64,000 bases of DNA. Origin: Planctomycetota bacterium (lineage in GTDB: Bacteria > Planctomycetota > JAJSAM01 > JAJVHW01). Made by a program: the position numbers and the translations under genes. The DNA is taken from positions 496,001 through 560,000 of the forward strand of contig JAJRPF010000048.1 of assembly GCA_024280885.1 (NCBI GenBank). The letters run 5' to 3'. The notes beneath the pieces are model-generated. The model worked only from the letters and a program-made list of their open reading frames with translations. It did no database searches and was not told the origin of the DNA. The stretch's first letter is position 1, and each line of letters opens with the position of its first letter. Below are positions 8,299-16,911 of this stretch, piece after piece.

Positions 8299-11200
8299 GT
8301 GCCAGGCAAGAACGTGCCCCCGAACATCGACCGTCTACTCGCCGAACGCGACTGGATGCGTGCTCTCGCTCGCAGCCTTGTCGTCGATGAACACGCCGCC
8401 GAAGATCTCGTGCAGGACGCCACTGTCGTTGCACTGACGCGACCGCCGGATCAAGTGCATGCGATGCGCGCGTGGTTGCGCCGAGTGATCCGCAGCGTGC
8501 ATTTGAATCGATTGCGCGGGGACGACCGGCGGGCTGCGCGCGAACTCGCTTCGGAGGTGGTGCGCGGCGGTGCGCAGGCCTGCGAACGACCGGACGACGT
8601 CGTCGCGACATGGGAAGTTCGGCGCGAGGTGGTCGAGGCCGTTCTCGCGCTCGATGAGCCGTATCGGACGACGGTACTCCTGCGCTTCTTCGAGGGGCTC
8701 ACGCGGAACGAGGTGGCGCAGCGCATGGAGGTCTCGTCCGAGACGGTCCACACACGTCAGCGGCGCGCCGTCGATCAACTCCGCGAGCGACTCCGGGGCC
8801 ACGCGCCGGAGAACTGGAATCGCAAAAGCCTGGCCCTCTTCCTGATCGCGCGCGGCGACACAGCGGCGGGTCCGCCGGTCGGCAGCGTGCAGGCAACAGC
8901 TCTGGGGGTGACGGTCATGTCGACGACGAAGACAATGGCGCTCGTGGCGGCCGCTCTGTTCGCGCTCGGGTTGGGCGCGTGGTGGGTCACAGGCGACTCC
9001 GACGATGTGCACGCGAGCCGAGACGCGACGGACGTCGCCCAGGGGATCGACGGTCCATCCCCTCTTCGTCGGACGCGGCAGGATCCGCAGCGTGATGACC
9101 GGAGCGACCCATCGGAGACGACGCTCGAGAGCGCGCTGGCCGACGGCACGATCGACCGCGATCGCGACCTGCACGGTCGCGTCGTTGACGGCGAGGGCTC
9201 ACCGGTGGCCGGCGCGGACCTGCAGGTCCGTCGCTATCCGCTCGCCCGCATCGATGCTCTCGTCCTGGAAGCGGCCTTCACGGCGACGCCGGGGCGGTCC
9301 TTCCGGACCGCCGCCGACGGGACGTTCCGCATCCGCCTGCGTGTCGGTGAAGACGTCAACCTGCACGTCGCGAAGAACGGTTACGCGACGCAGGAGTTCG
9401 CGCGATTGCACGCCGGCGAGAAGGCCGAGCTTGTCTTGGCGAATGCGGTTCCACTGACGATCCGCGTGATCGATGCCGGCGGCTCTCCGGTGGAGGGCGT
9501 GAAGTTGATGCTCTTCTCGAATCCACGCGTGGGTGAGACGTTCGCGTTCGAGACGGCGACGACCGACGCAGACGGCGTGCACGTGTTCACGACGCTACCC
9601 GGAGGATTGCAGGCGTATCTGGAACCGCAACACCCGGCCTTCGGACAGGCGGGGTGGGAGCGCGTCGAGCTACCAGAAAACGGGGCAGAGGAGATGACGG
9701 TGACGCTTCCCGCCGGGCGCCGGATCACGGGACGGGTACTCGGCCCGGATGGTGCTCCCCTCGCCGGTTCGCAGGTCGGGATCGGTTGGCCGATGGTGAA
9801 CTCCGTGAGCACACGCGACGACGGGACGTACGAGATCCCAGGCTGGACGGGCAAGGGGTGGACCAGGTTGCACGCGACGGCGCCTGGTTTCGGAGGGCAG
9901 ATGGTTCGCGTCGGAGAGAAGGCGGTGATCGACTTTCGACTCGCTGCTGGCGTGACGTTGGCAGGACGACTCGTGGACTCGCTCGGCGCGCCTCTCCCGC
10001 GCGTACACATCGCCGCTAACATCGTGGAGCGCGGAGGGCGCGACGCGCAGATCAGCGGTGCGACGGCCGTCACCGACGAGGATGGGCGCTTTGCCCTCGC
10101 CGACCTGCGCGCGGACGCGGCGCACACGTTGCGCGCCCTCGACTTCGATGCGGGCACCGTCAACCGAGTCGTCGGGGCAGTGGGAGAGCCGGGAAAGACC
10201 CTGGATCTCGGAGACGTGGCGACAGTCGTCGGACGCCGCGTGACGGGTCGCGTGCTGGATGCCGACGGAGCGCCCATCGCGCACGTGACAGTGGAACTCG
10301 GGCGGGGTGGCAAGGCCGCGGGCTCGTCCCGCGACCGTATCTCGTGCGTCACCGACGACATCGGTCGCTTCTCCGCCTCGCACGTGCCGCCCGGCAGCTA
10401 CGCCGCCATCGTCACGCGCGATCGAGCGGAACTCGCAACGGCCTCGCTCGACGTACCGGGCGATCGCGATCCGCCGCCGCTCGAGATCCGCCCACGAACT
10501 GGTGATCTGTTCGTCGTGCGTACGCTCGAAGACTCGGGGGCGCCCGTCACGGGAGTTCTCGTCGGCGTCACGACGGAATCCGGCACGAGGCTCTCCGGGC
10601 GCACCGACCTGCGGGGGGAGGCCACGTTCGATCTCACCGGCGACGTACAGAGGGTCACCGCATTGATCATCGAGGAGGATCGTCGTCGGCTCTACGTCGT
10701 ACCGATCGGTGGGGCTGTCGCGAAAGGTGCCCGCGACCACCGCGTGGTATTCGTCCGCGGCGCGGAAGTGAGTGGTGTCGTCGTGGACGCGAACGGGGAC
10801 CCGATCGCGAACGGCGAGTTCATCGAGTATGACCTCCCCGGAAGTACGGGCCGGCTCGGGACGATCACGGACGGTGGGAGGTTCCGCATCACCGTTCCGG
10901 AGCGGACGCCTGTCGATCTGATCTTCCACCCCTCCGCATCACGCGGCCAGAAGCGGGAGTTCCGCACGGGATTGATCCGCGACGTCACGGCACCCGCAAC
11001 CGGGCTCAGGATGACGGTCGCGGCGCCAGCTCTGGACCGCTCCGTCCGTGTTCGCGTGCTCGACGGTGCTGGGAGACCGGTCGCGGGCATGCGTGTCTTC
11101 GCTCCGCATCGCGGCGCACCAAGGCGCGCCGCGATCCTCACGGGTGACGACGGCCGCGCGACGATCGACCGCCTTCCCGAGATGCCGCTCTTCGTGAGTA

Positions 11201-11583
11201 CGCCCTTCTCCGAAGGTCACCCCGCGGCGTCTTCGTGGGCGGCTCCAGAGTCGGTGAAGGTGATCCCCGACGGTCAGGAGATCGTGCTCCGACTGAGGCG
11301 GGCCGTCGCACTCCGGGGCGTGGTCGTGGACGTGAACGGAGCGCCGGTCGCCGAAGCTACCGTCTACGTGGAGGGCCTGGGCACAACAGGGAGCGTGGTC
11401 GTCGCATGCAGCGAGGACGGTCGTTTCGCGCTCCTGATCCCGGCCGAGTTCGACGGGCCCTTCATCGTGAAGGCGTGGTCGCGCGACGGCAACGTGTGGT
11501 CGGTGGGCGAACTCGCCGACGTGCCCTCCGGCGCGGAAGGCTTGCGCGTCGAGATCGCGACGCAGATGCCGCGTGAGCGATAG
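8299..11583 (+). CDS. ECF-type sigma factor fused to membrane helix and carboxypeptidase-regulatory-like repeats
   Basis: A 1,094-residue fusion starting with GTG. Residues about 15-80 are sigma region 2 (RSLVVDEHAAEDLVQDA), and 110-170 are region 4 with a helix-turn-helix (LTRNEVAQRMEVSSETVHTR). One transmembrane helix follows at 213-232. The rest, about 850 residues, is outside the membrane and holds repeated Cna-B/carboxypeptidase-regulatory-like units, each opening with patterns such as GRVVDGEGSPVAGA, GRVLGPDGAPLAGS, GRVLDADGAPIAHV and GVVVDVNGAPVAEA. The layout suggests a sigma factor held at the membrane and released or activated by an outside signal, with no separate anti-sigma gene nearby. 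Whether proteolysis frees it is inference. Confidence 0.85.
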   Translation: MPGKNVPPNIDRLLAERDWMRALARSLVVDEHAAEDLVQDATVVALTRPPDQVHAMRAWLRRVIRSVHLNRLRGDDRRAARELASEVVRGGAQACERPDDVVATWEVRREVVEAVLALDEPYRTTVLLRFFEGLTRNEVAQRMEVSSETVHTRQRRAVDQLRERLRGHAPENWNRKSLALFLIARGDTAAGPPVGSVQATALGVTVMSTTKTMALVAAALFALGLGAWWVTGDSDDVHASRDATDVAQGIDGPSPLRRTRQDPQRDDRSDPSETTLESALADGTIDRDRDLHGRVVDGEGSPVAGADLQVRRYPLARIDALVLEAAFTATPGRSFRTAADGTFRIRLRVGEDVNLHVAKNGYATQEFARLHAGEKAELVLANAVPLTIRVIDAGGSPVEGVKLMLFSNPRVGETFAFETATTDADGVHVFTTLPGGLQAYLEPQHPAFGQAGWERVELPENGAEEMTVTLPAGRRITGRVLGPDGAPLAGSQVGIGWPMVNSVSTRDDGTYEIPGWTGKGWTRLHATAPGFGGQMVRVGEKAVIDFRLAAGVTLAGRLVDSLGAPLPRVHIAANIVERGGRDAQISGATAVTDEDGRFALADLRADAAHTLRALDFDAGTVNRVVGAVGEPGKTLDLGDVATVVGRRVTGRVLDADGAPIAHVTVELGRGGKAAGSSRDRISCVTDDIGRFSASHVPPGSYAAIVTRDRAELATASLDVPGDRDPPPLEIRPRTGDLFVVRTLEDSGAPVTGVLVGVTTESGTRLSGRTDLRGEATFDLTGDVQRVTALIIEEDRRRLYVVPIGGAVAKGARDHRVVFVRGAEVSGVVVDANGDPIANGEFIEYDLPGSTGRLGTITDGGRFRITVPERTPVDLIFHPSASRGQKREFRTGLIRDVTAPATGLRMTVAAPALDRSVRVRVLDGAGRPVAGMRVFAPHRGAPRRAAILTGDDGRATIDRLPEMPLFVSTPFSEGHPAASSWAAPESVKVIPDGQEIVLRLRRAVALRGVVVDVNGAPVAEATVYVEGLGTTGSVVVACSEDGRFALLIPAEFDGPFIVKAWSRDGNVWSVGELADVPSGAEGLRVEIATQMPRER

Positions 11584-11587
11584 CTCC

Positions 11588-11752
11588 ATCGCGACGTCAT
11601 GCTCCCGGTCGCCGGGAAGGGTGACTTCACTTCCCCGGTCCACTCTCCCGCGCGGTTCCGGCTGACCCGGAAGGGGGGGAGAGAGCGTGCCGATCGTGGT
11701 CCTGCGCAAGAAGGGCGTCCGCAACACGATCGACTTGCCTGTCATCGAGTAG
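11588..11752 (+). pseudogene. Frameshifted duplicate of the 3' end of the Trx/PDZ selenoprotein gene
   Basis: This 165-bp stretch copies the last part of the gene ending at 7753: VAGKGDFTS, FRLTRK and, after a shift in a run of G at about 11671-11678, VPIVVLRKKGVRNTIDLPVIE followed by TAG. The identity continues past the stop (TAGCGCGGCCCGT in both). It has no start or upstream body, so it is a non-functional remnant of a duplication. Confidence 0.8.
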
Positions 11753-11784
11753 CGCGGCCCGTTGCGGCCCTCGGCCGCGTCGGC

Positions 11785-13017
11785 TCAGCGCCCGTCGCGG
11801 TTCTGGCGGAACTGTTCGAGTGGGTCGGCGTATTGCTGCCCGGCGGCTGCCCCGACGGGTGCGCCCGCACGGACGCCGGCGGGCGCCGCGCCGGGCGTCG
11901 GTGCCGGCATTCCGCCACCGCTTACGCCGCGCTTCTTTTTCGGGTTGAACTTGATGCCGGCGTTGTTGATCTTGTTGATGTAGTCGTCCTTCTGCACGCA
12001 CTTCATGTACGCCTCGTCCACGGACACGGTTCCCGCCTTCACGAGTCCGACGAGTGTGTCGGTCAAGAGCTGCATGCCGTCCTTCGCGCCCGTCTGCATG
12101 CACGAGAGGATCTGGTGTGTCTTGCCCTCGCGGATGAGCGCTGCGACGGCGTTGTTCGCGATGAGGATCTCGTGCGCTGCGACGCGTCCGCCGCCCTGCT
12201 TTTTCAGCAGCGTCTGCGAGACGACGCCGCGCAGCGAACTGGCGAGCATCATGCGGATCTGCGCCTGCTGACCGGCGGGGAATTGGTCGATGATGCGGTT
12301 CACCGTCGAGGGCGCAGTGCTCGTGTGGAGCGTGCCGAAAACGAGGTGGCCGGTCTCCGCTGTCTCGATGGCGATCGCGATGGTCTCGAGGTCGCGGAGC
12401 TCGCCTACCAGCACGATGTCCGGGTCCTCGCGCAGGGCCGCCTTCAGTGCGCGCTTGAAGCCCTTGGTGTGACGTGAGACCTCGCGTTGGTTGATGAGGC
12501 AGCGCTTGTTCGGGTGCACGAACTCGATCGGGTCCTCGATCGTGATGATGTGTTCGGCTCGCGTGGCATTGATGTGATCGATCATCGCGGCCAGCGTCGT
12601 GGATTTGCCGCTGCCGGTCGGGCCGGTCACGAGGACGAGGCCCTTCGAGTTGTCGCACATCTGAAGGATGACGTCAGGCAGGCCGAGTTGCGCGGCGCTG
12701 GGGATCTTCTCGGGGATCAGGCGCAGAACGGCACCGGGGCCCTTGTGGTCGTAGAAGAGATTGACGCGAAATCGACCGGTGCCCTCGAGCGCGTAGGCGA
12801 AGTCGGCGTCCCACTCTTTCTCGAAGTCAGCCCAGTGGTGATCGGCCGTGATCTCGCGTAGGACCGTGACCATCTGCTCAGGTGTGAGCTCGACCGTGCC
12901 CGGCACGTGCGCCATCTCGCCACCCACCCGGAACATGGGCCGTTCCTTCGATGACATGTGCAGATCAGAGCAACCCTGAGACACCATCTCTTCGAGCAGC
13001 GTGTGTATCCAAGCCAT
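11785..13017 (-). CDS. pilT: PilT-family twitching/retraction ATPase
   Basis: A 410-residue secretion-type ATPase of the PilT group, which powers retraction of type IV pili at the inner face of the membrane. The N-terminus carries the PilT hallmark GCSDLHM. Walker A is GPTGSGKST, followed by the Asp box (ITIEDPIEFVH), Walker B (DPDIVLVGELRD) and the His box (TAETGHLVFGTLHT). The C-terminal tail after about residue 355 is low-complexity Pro/Gly/Ala and longer than in standard PilT (about 345 residues). No other pilus gene is in the window. Confidence 0.95.
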   Translation of the reverse strand: MAWIHTLLEEMVSQGCSDLHMSSKERPMFRVGGEMAHVPGTVELTPEQMVTVLREITADHHWADFEKEWDADFAYALEGTGRFRVNLFYDHKGPGAVLRLIPEKIPSAAQLGLPDVILQMCDNSKGLVLVTGPTGSGKSTTLAAMIDHINATRAEHIITIEDPIEFVHPNKRCLINQREVSRHTKGFKRALKAALREDPDIVLVGELRDLETIAIAIETAETGHLVFGTLHTSTAPSTVNRIIDQFPAGQQAQIRMMLASSLRGVVSQTLLKKQGGGRVAAHEILIANNAVAALIREGKTHQILSCMQTGAKDGMQLLTDTLVGLVKAGTVSVDEAYMKCVQKDDYINKINNAGIKFNPKKKRGVSGGGMPAPTPGAAPAGVRAGAPVGAAAGQQYADPLEQFRQNRDGR

Positions 13018-13143
13018 CGGTGCAGAAATCCCCCAGGAGGTCGGTCCAACCTCGTATCGGAAGGGAAACTGCTCCGACTGAACGCCGGTCTCGGCGCCGA
13101 GACTGGCGTGCGACTCAGGTCGCGCGTGCGGGAAGGCTGCGTC

Positions 13144-14706
13144 TCACTCGCTGTCCGTGGCGCGCTCCGGCGTCTCTTCGTCAGGTGAGTCGTCCGCGGG
13201 CGACTCTGGCTGAGATGTCTCGGTCTGGGACGTTTCCGGCGGGTCCGGCATCTCCGCTACCTCGGTGACCGTGCCGTCGGTGCCGCTGATACGGCCGAAC
13301 CCCTTGCGGGTCGGATACACGAGATCGCCGGTGACCGCGTCGAGGCTGAACCAGCTCTCCTTGCTCACCTCGATGTCCACGCGGAAGAGGCGCCGACCGG
13401 TCTTGGGCGATGACGCGATCAGGCGACCGCCGCCGTCCATGACCCAGACGACGTCCTTCCCGACGGCGACCAACGAGCGATAGGAGTCGGGACTGCTCGT
13501 GTCCTTGAACTTGCCCTTCGTGACGCGCCGCAGCACGCCCTTGTGGGAGAGTCCGAAGATCCCGGCGCGCCCGGCTCGGATCGCGGACACGTTCCAGAAG
13601 CGCTCGATCATCTCGTGGTTTCCGCGAGCCGGGTCGATGCGCCAGATCTCGAAGTGCCCCGCGCTCTGGGCGCCGATCACGTTCTTGCCTTGCGTGCCGG
13701 GGTCTCGGGTGGTGACGTCGATCTTGCCGCTGCGGGTCCGACGGGCCGAGAGGAAGCGATCTGTCTTCACGTCGAAGAGCGTCTCTGTTGCGTTCGCCGA
13801 GTGCGAGTAGAGCGAGACGTTCTTCGACGTCAACAGTACGAGGTCGCCATCGCCGGTGGGCACGACACCGAGCAGTTCCGTCTCCGGGTCCAGGTCGGTG
13901 ACGAAGCCCCAGGGGTTCTCGCCCGTCGGCGCGAAGCGCCAGAGATCCGGGGCCAGATCGTCGCCCGGCATCACGGCGTAGAGAGCTTCGTCGGTCGGGA
14001 AGATCAACTCGATTTGAGACCCGAGTATGCGTCGAACACCGTCGGCATCGAGACTCGTCAGTTCCTTGTTCTTCAACTGGTAGTAGAGGCCGCCGTGGGC
14101 CGCGGCGATGCGGACCTTCTCCGGTCGTCGGTCGGCGCTGCTCATGGGCCCGACAATGACCTTCGAGCGGTAGCGCCAGATCGCCGAGTTGACGTAGTGC
14201 TGCGGGGTCTCCGGGTGATCGATCCACCAGCGTAGAACCTTCTCGCGCACCGGTGGGAGTGCCGCGGCGACGCCCTCGAATCTGTGCGTGTTCGGGCCGG
14301 CTCGCCCCGCGTCGAGGCAGACGGTGTTCATCAGCAGAGTGCGCTTCTCGCCCGGTTCGAGACGCAGGAGAACCTGCCCCTTCTCGCCCGTCTCGGCGGC
14401 CGCTGCGACGACCGGCGGCCCGAGGCCGAGACGCTGGCAACTTCCGCGTCGGCGGGGGCGCAGATGCGAGCCGCCCGTGTCCACGACGATCCGCTTCTTG
14501 CCCTTGTTCGTGACGGTCAGCTCGACCTGTCTGTAGCCGCGCGGGTTGCGGCCACTCGCGGAGGCCTTCCCCGCTGCGATCGCCCGCCAGAGCTTCGTGG
14601 GTTGGACGTCTTCCCACTCGGTCACTGCGGGGCGGCTGCCCGCATCGCTTGCCCATGCCAGAGCGGCCAGACCGCAGATGAATGTCATCGCCAACGCTGA
14701 GCGCAT
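13144..14706 (-). CDS. Secreted protein of unknown function, probable beta-propeller
   Basis: A 520-residue protein with a clear signal peptide (MRSALAMTFICGLAALAWAS). The first third contains a DUF-like beta-sandwich pattern; the rest has repeated strands and loops with WRIDPARG and VDIEVSKESW that suggest a propeller of six to seven blades. The C-terminal 40 residues are acidic and Ser/Thr/Pro rich. ATG 14706 is preceded by GGGAGG. It is divergent from the ole operon with about 210 bp between them, which must hold both promoters. Function not recognised. Confidence 0.7.
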   Translation of the reverse strand: MRSALAMTFICGLAALAWASDAGSRPAVTEWEDVQPTKLWRAIAAGKASASGRNPRGYRQVELTVTNKGKKRIVVDTGGSHLRPRRRGSCQRLGLGPPVVAAAAETGEKGQVLLRLEPGEKRTLLMNTVCLDAGRAGPNTHRFEGVAAALPPVREKVLRWWIDHPETPQHYVNSAIWRYRSKVIVGPMSSADRRPEKVRIAAAHGGLYYQLKNKELTSLDADGVRRILGSQIELIFPTDEALYAVMPGDDLAPDLWRFAPTGENPWGFVTDLDPETELLGVVPTGDGDLVLLTSKNVSLYSHSANATETLFDVKTDRFLSARRTRSGKIDVTTRDPGTQGKNVIGAQSAGHFEIWRIDPARGNHEMIERFWNVSAIRAGRAGIFGLSHKGVLRRVTKGKFKDTSSPDSYRSLVAVGKDVVWVMDGGGRLIASSPKTGRRLFRVDIEVSKESWFSLDAVTGDLVYPTRKGFGRISGTDGTVTEVAEMPDPPETSQTETSQPESPADDSPDEETPERATDSE

Positions 14707-14917
14707 CGCGCACCTCCCGCACAGGACCCCGAAGTGCCCTGAGGGTAGCAGGTGTCGGCGCGGCGTGTGGCGCGTTGCCGGTGTCGATCTCAACGCCGGG
14801 AACGGCTGGCGTCGCGCGCGCGAAGCCGCTGTCTCAGGCTCGAAGCGTCGAGATCGGCGACGAACGGCGCCGGAGAATGACCGAGTTGCCGGTCGGGCCG
14901 TAGGATCGGCGGCTTCC

Positions 14918-15964
14918 ATGCGGTACACGCGCGCACACATCCGATCGTTCGGCTACGAACTGGCTCCCGTGGTGGTCACCACGGCCGAGTTGGAGGAGCG
15001 TCTTGCCCCCGCATACGACGCGCTGTGCATTCCGAGGGGACAGCTCCTCGCGTGGACGGGCATCGAGGAGCGTCGCTGGTGGCCCCCGGGCGAGACGGTC
15101 GCCAAGGGCGCGATCGCGGCGGCCAAGAAGGCGCTCGAGAACGCCCGCATGTGCGCGCAGGATCTCGGTGCGCTGATCTACGCCGGTGTTTGCCGCGAGG
15201 CGTTCGAGCCGGCGACGGCTTGCGACGTTGCGGCGGGCGTGGGCGTTGAAGGCGACGTTGCGGTCTACGACGTCGCGAACGCGTGCCTCGGTGTCGTGAA
15301 TGGCATCGTGGACATCGCCAATCGCATCGAACTCGGCCAGATCCGCGCCGGACTTGTCGTCGCTTGCGAGACCGCGCGCCGCATCAACGAGATCTCGATC
15401 CAGAAGATCCTGGCCGACCCGACGATGGCGAACTTGCGCGCGAGCATCACGACTCTGACTGGCGCGGCCGGCGCCGCGGCGGTGCTCGTCACAGACGGCT
15501 CGTTCGGCGAGTCGAACCGGCGCCGCGTGGTCGGTGCCGTGCAGCGCGCGGCGCCTGAGTTCCACAAGCTGTGTCGCTGGGGCGTGCGCGGAAACGGCAG
15601 CCCGACCGAGATCGAGGAGTACGCCGAGACCGACTCGATCGGTGTCCTGGAGTACGGCTCGAAGCTCGGGTTCGAGACGTGGCAGGCACTGCTGCGCGAG
15701 TGCGGTTGGCGCGTCGGCGACGTCGATCGCTTCGTCGCGCACCAGATTGGGCGCGCGCATCGCGAGTCGATGCTGAGCGGGCTCGGGATGGGGCCGGATC
15801 AGGACTACGTCACCTATCCCTACCTCGGCAACATGGGCACGGTCGCGTTGCCGATGACCGCAGCGCTCGCCGAGGAACACGGCGCGCTTCAGCCCGGCCA
15901 CAACGTCGGCTTCCTCGGCATCGGGAGCGGTCTGAACTGCCTCATGCTGGGCGTCCGGTGGTAG
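14918..15964 (+). CDS. oleA: OleA-like thiolase: head-to-head acyl condensation enzyme
   Basis: A 348-residue member of the thiolase superfamily (KAS III-like). Catalytic C123 is in DVANACLG, H275 in VAHQIGRAH, N305 in YLGNMGT, and the OleA-specific Glu at E97 in CREAFEPATAC. OleA joins two fatty acyl-CoA chains by a non-decarboxylative Claisen reaction to a beta-keto acid, the first step of long-chain olefin synthesis. First gene of a five-gene operon; the frame is open further upstream, but ATG 14918 fits the family's N-terminus. The Glu separates it from ordinary FabH. Confidence 0.93.
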   Translation: MRYTRAHIRSFGYELAPVVVTTAELEERLAPAYDALCIPRGQLLAWTGIEERRWWPPGETVAKGAIAAAKKALENARMCAQDLGALIYAGVCREAFEPATACDVAAGVGVEGDVAVYDVANACLGVVNGIVDIANRIELGQIRAGLVVACETARRINEISIQKILADPTMANLRASITTLTGAAGAAAVLVTDGSFGESNRRRVVGAVQRAAPEFHKLCRWGVRGNGSPTEIEEYAETDSIGVLEYGSKLGFETWQALLRECGWRVGDVDRFVAHQIGRAHRESMLSGLGMGPDQDYVTYPYLGNMGTVALPMTAALAEEHGALQPGHNVGFLGIGSGLNCLMLGVRW

Positions 15965-16911
15965 ACGCAGTTTCTTCGCGCAGCGACGTTCGATCCGCGG
16001 TCGTCTCAAGCCACCTGTATCCGTTCGAGGGCCGCTACGTCGATCACGGCTCGTTCCGCCAGCACGTCCTGGACGAGGGGCCGCGTGACGGACCGCCGGT
16101 CGTCATGCTTCACGGCAATCCGACGTGGTCGTTCTTCTGGCGGCGGTTGGTCCTGGAGTTGCGCACAGACCATCGCGTGATCGTGCCGGATCACGTCGGG
16201 TGCGGACGCTCCGACAAGCCGGGCCTGGACGCGTATCCCTACTCGCTCGAGCGGCGCATTCAGGACGTCGATACGGTTCTGGATCAACTCGATGTCGAAG
16301 GGCCGATCACGCTCTGCGTCCACGACTGGGGCGGGATGATCGGGTTGTCGTGGGCTGTACGGAATCCGGAACGCATCGCGCGTCTCGTCATCCTCAACAC
16401 GGGTGCGTTCCCGCTGCCAGCCAAGAAGCCGCTGCCGTGGGAGATCGCCGCGTGTCGCGCGCCGTTTGTCGGGCCGCTTCTGACGCGCGGCCTGAATGCC
16501 TTCGTCGAGGGCGCGATCCGTAAGTGCACTGTTCGGCCGCTGCCGAGCGACGTGGCGGCCGCGTATCGCGCGCCCTATGACTCGTGGGCGAATCGCGTCG
16601 CCGTGCTGGAGTTCGTGCGCACCATTCCGTTGCGCGAGAGGGACGTCGGGTACGACATCGTGCAGGCGACCGCCGACGGCCTGGCGACGTTGCGGGACCG
16701 ACCAACGCTCATCTGCTGGGGCGAGCGCGACTTCGTCTTCGATCACCACTTCCGCGAGGAATTCGAGAGCCGTCTGCCGGACGCCGAGGTGCAGCGCTTC
16801 CCCGATGCAGGGCATTACGTTCTTGAGGACGCGGGCGACGAGATCGCCGCGCACGTGCGGGGCTTCGTCGCGCGTACGGCACGAACTGGCAATGCGGTGG
16901 AGGCCGGTTGA
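15958..16911 (+). CDS. oleB: OleB-like alpha/beta hydrolase (beta-lactone decarboxylase)
   Basis: A 317-residue alpha/beta hydrolase of the haloalkane-dehalogenase-like group. The oxyanion motif is HGNPTWSFFW (52-61), the nucleophile D123 is in VHDWGG, and H286 in DAGHYVLED completes the triad. In the ole pathway it removes CO2 from the beta-lactone to leave a cis-olefin. The likely GTG start at 15958 overlaps the oleA stop. Position, overlap and motif set agree with OleB rather than a free dehalogenase. Confidence 0.9.
   Translation: MVDAVSSRSDVRSAVVSSHLYPFEGRYVDHGSFRQHVLDEGPRDGPPVVMLHGNPTWSFFWRRLVLELRTDHRVIVPDHVGCGRSDKPGLDAYPYSLERRIQDVDTVLDQLDVEGPITLCVHDWGGMIGLSWAVRNPERIARLVILNTGAFPLPAKKPLPWEIAACRAPFVGPLLTRGLNAFVEGAIRKCTVRPLPSDVAAAYRAPYDSWANRVAVLEFVRTIPLRERDVGYDIVQATADGLATLRDRPTLICWGERDFVFDHHFREEFESRLPDAEVQRFPDAGHYVLEDAGDEIAAHVRGFVARTARTGNAVEAG

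Noticed and set aside
15958..16911. Haloalkane dehalogenase as the function of the alpha/beta hydrolase
   Set aside because: The fold and motif are shared, but the position between oleA and oleC with overlapping codons fits OleB.
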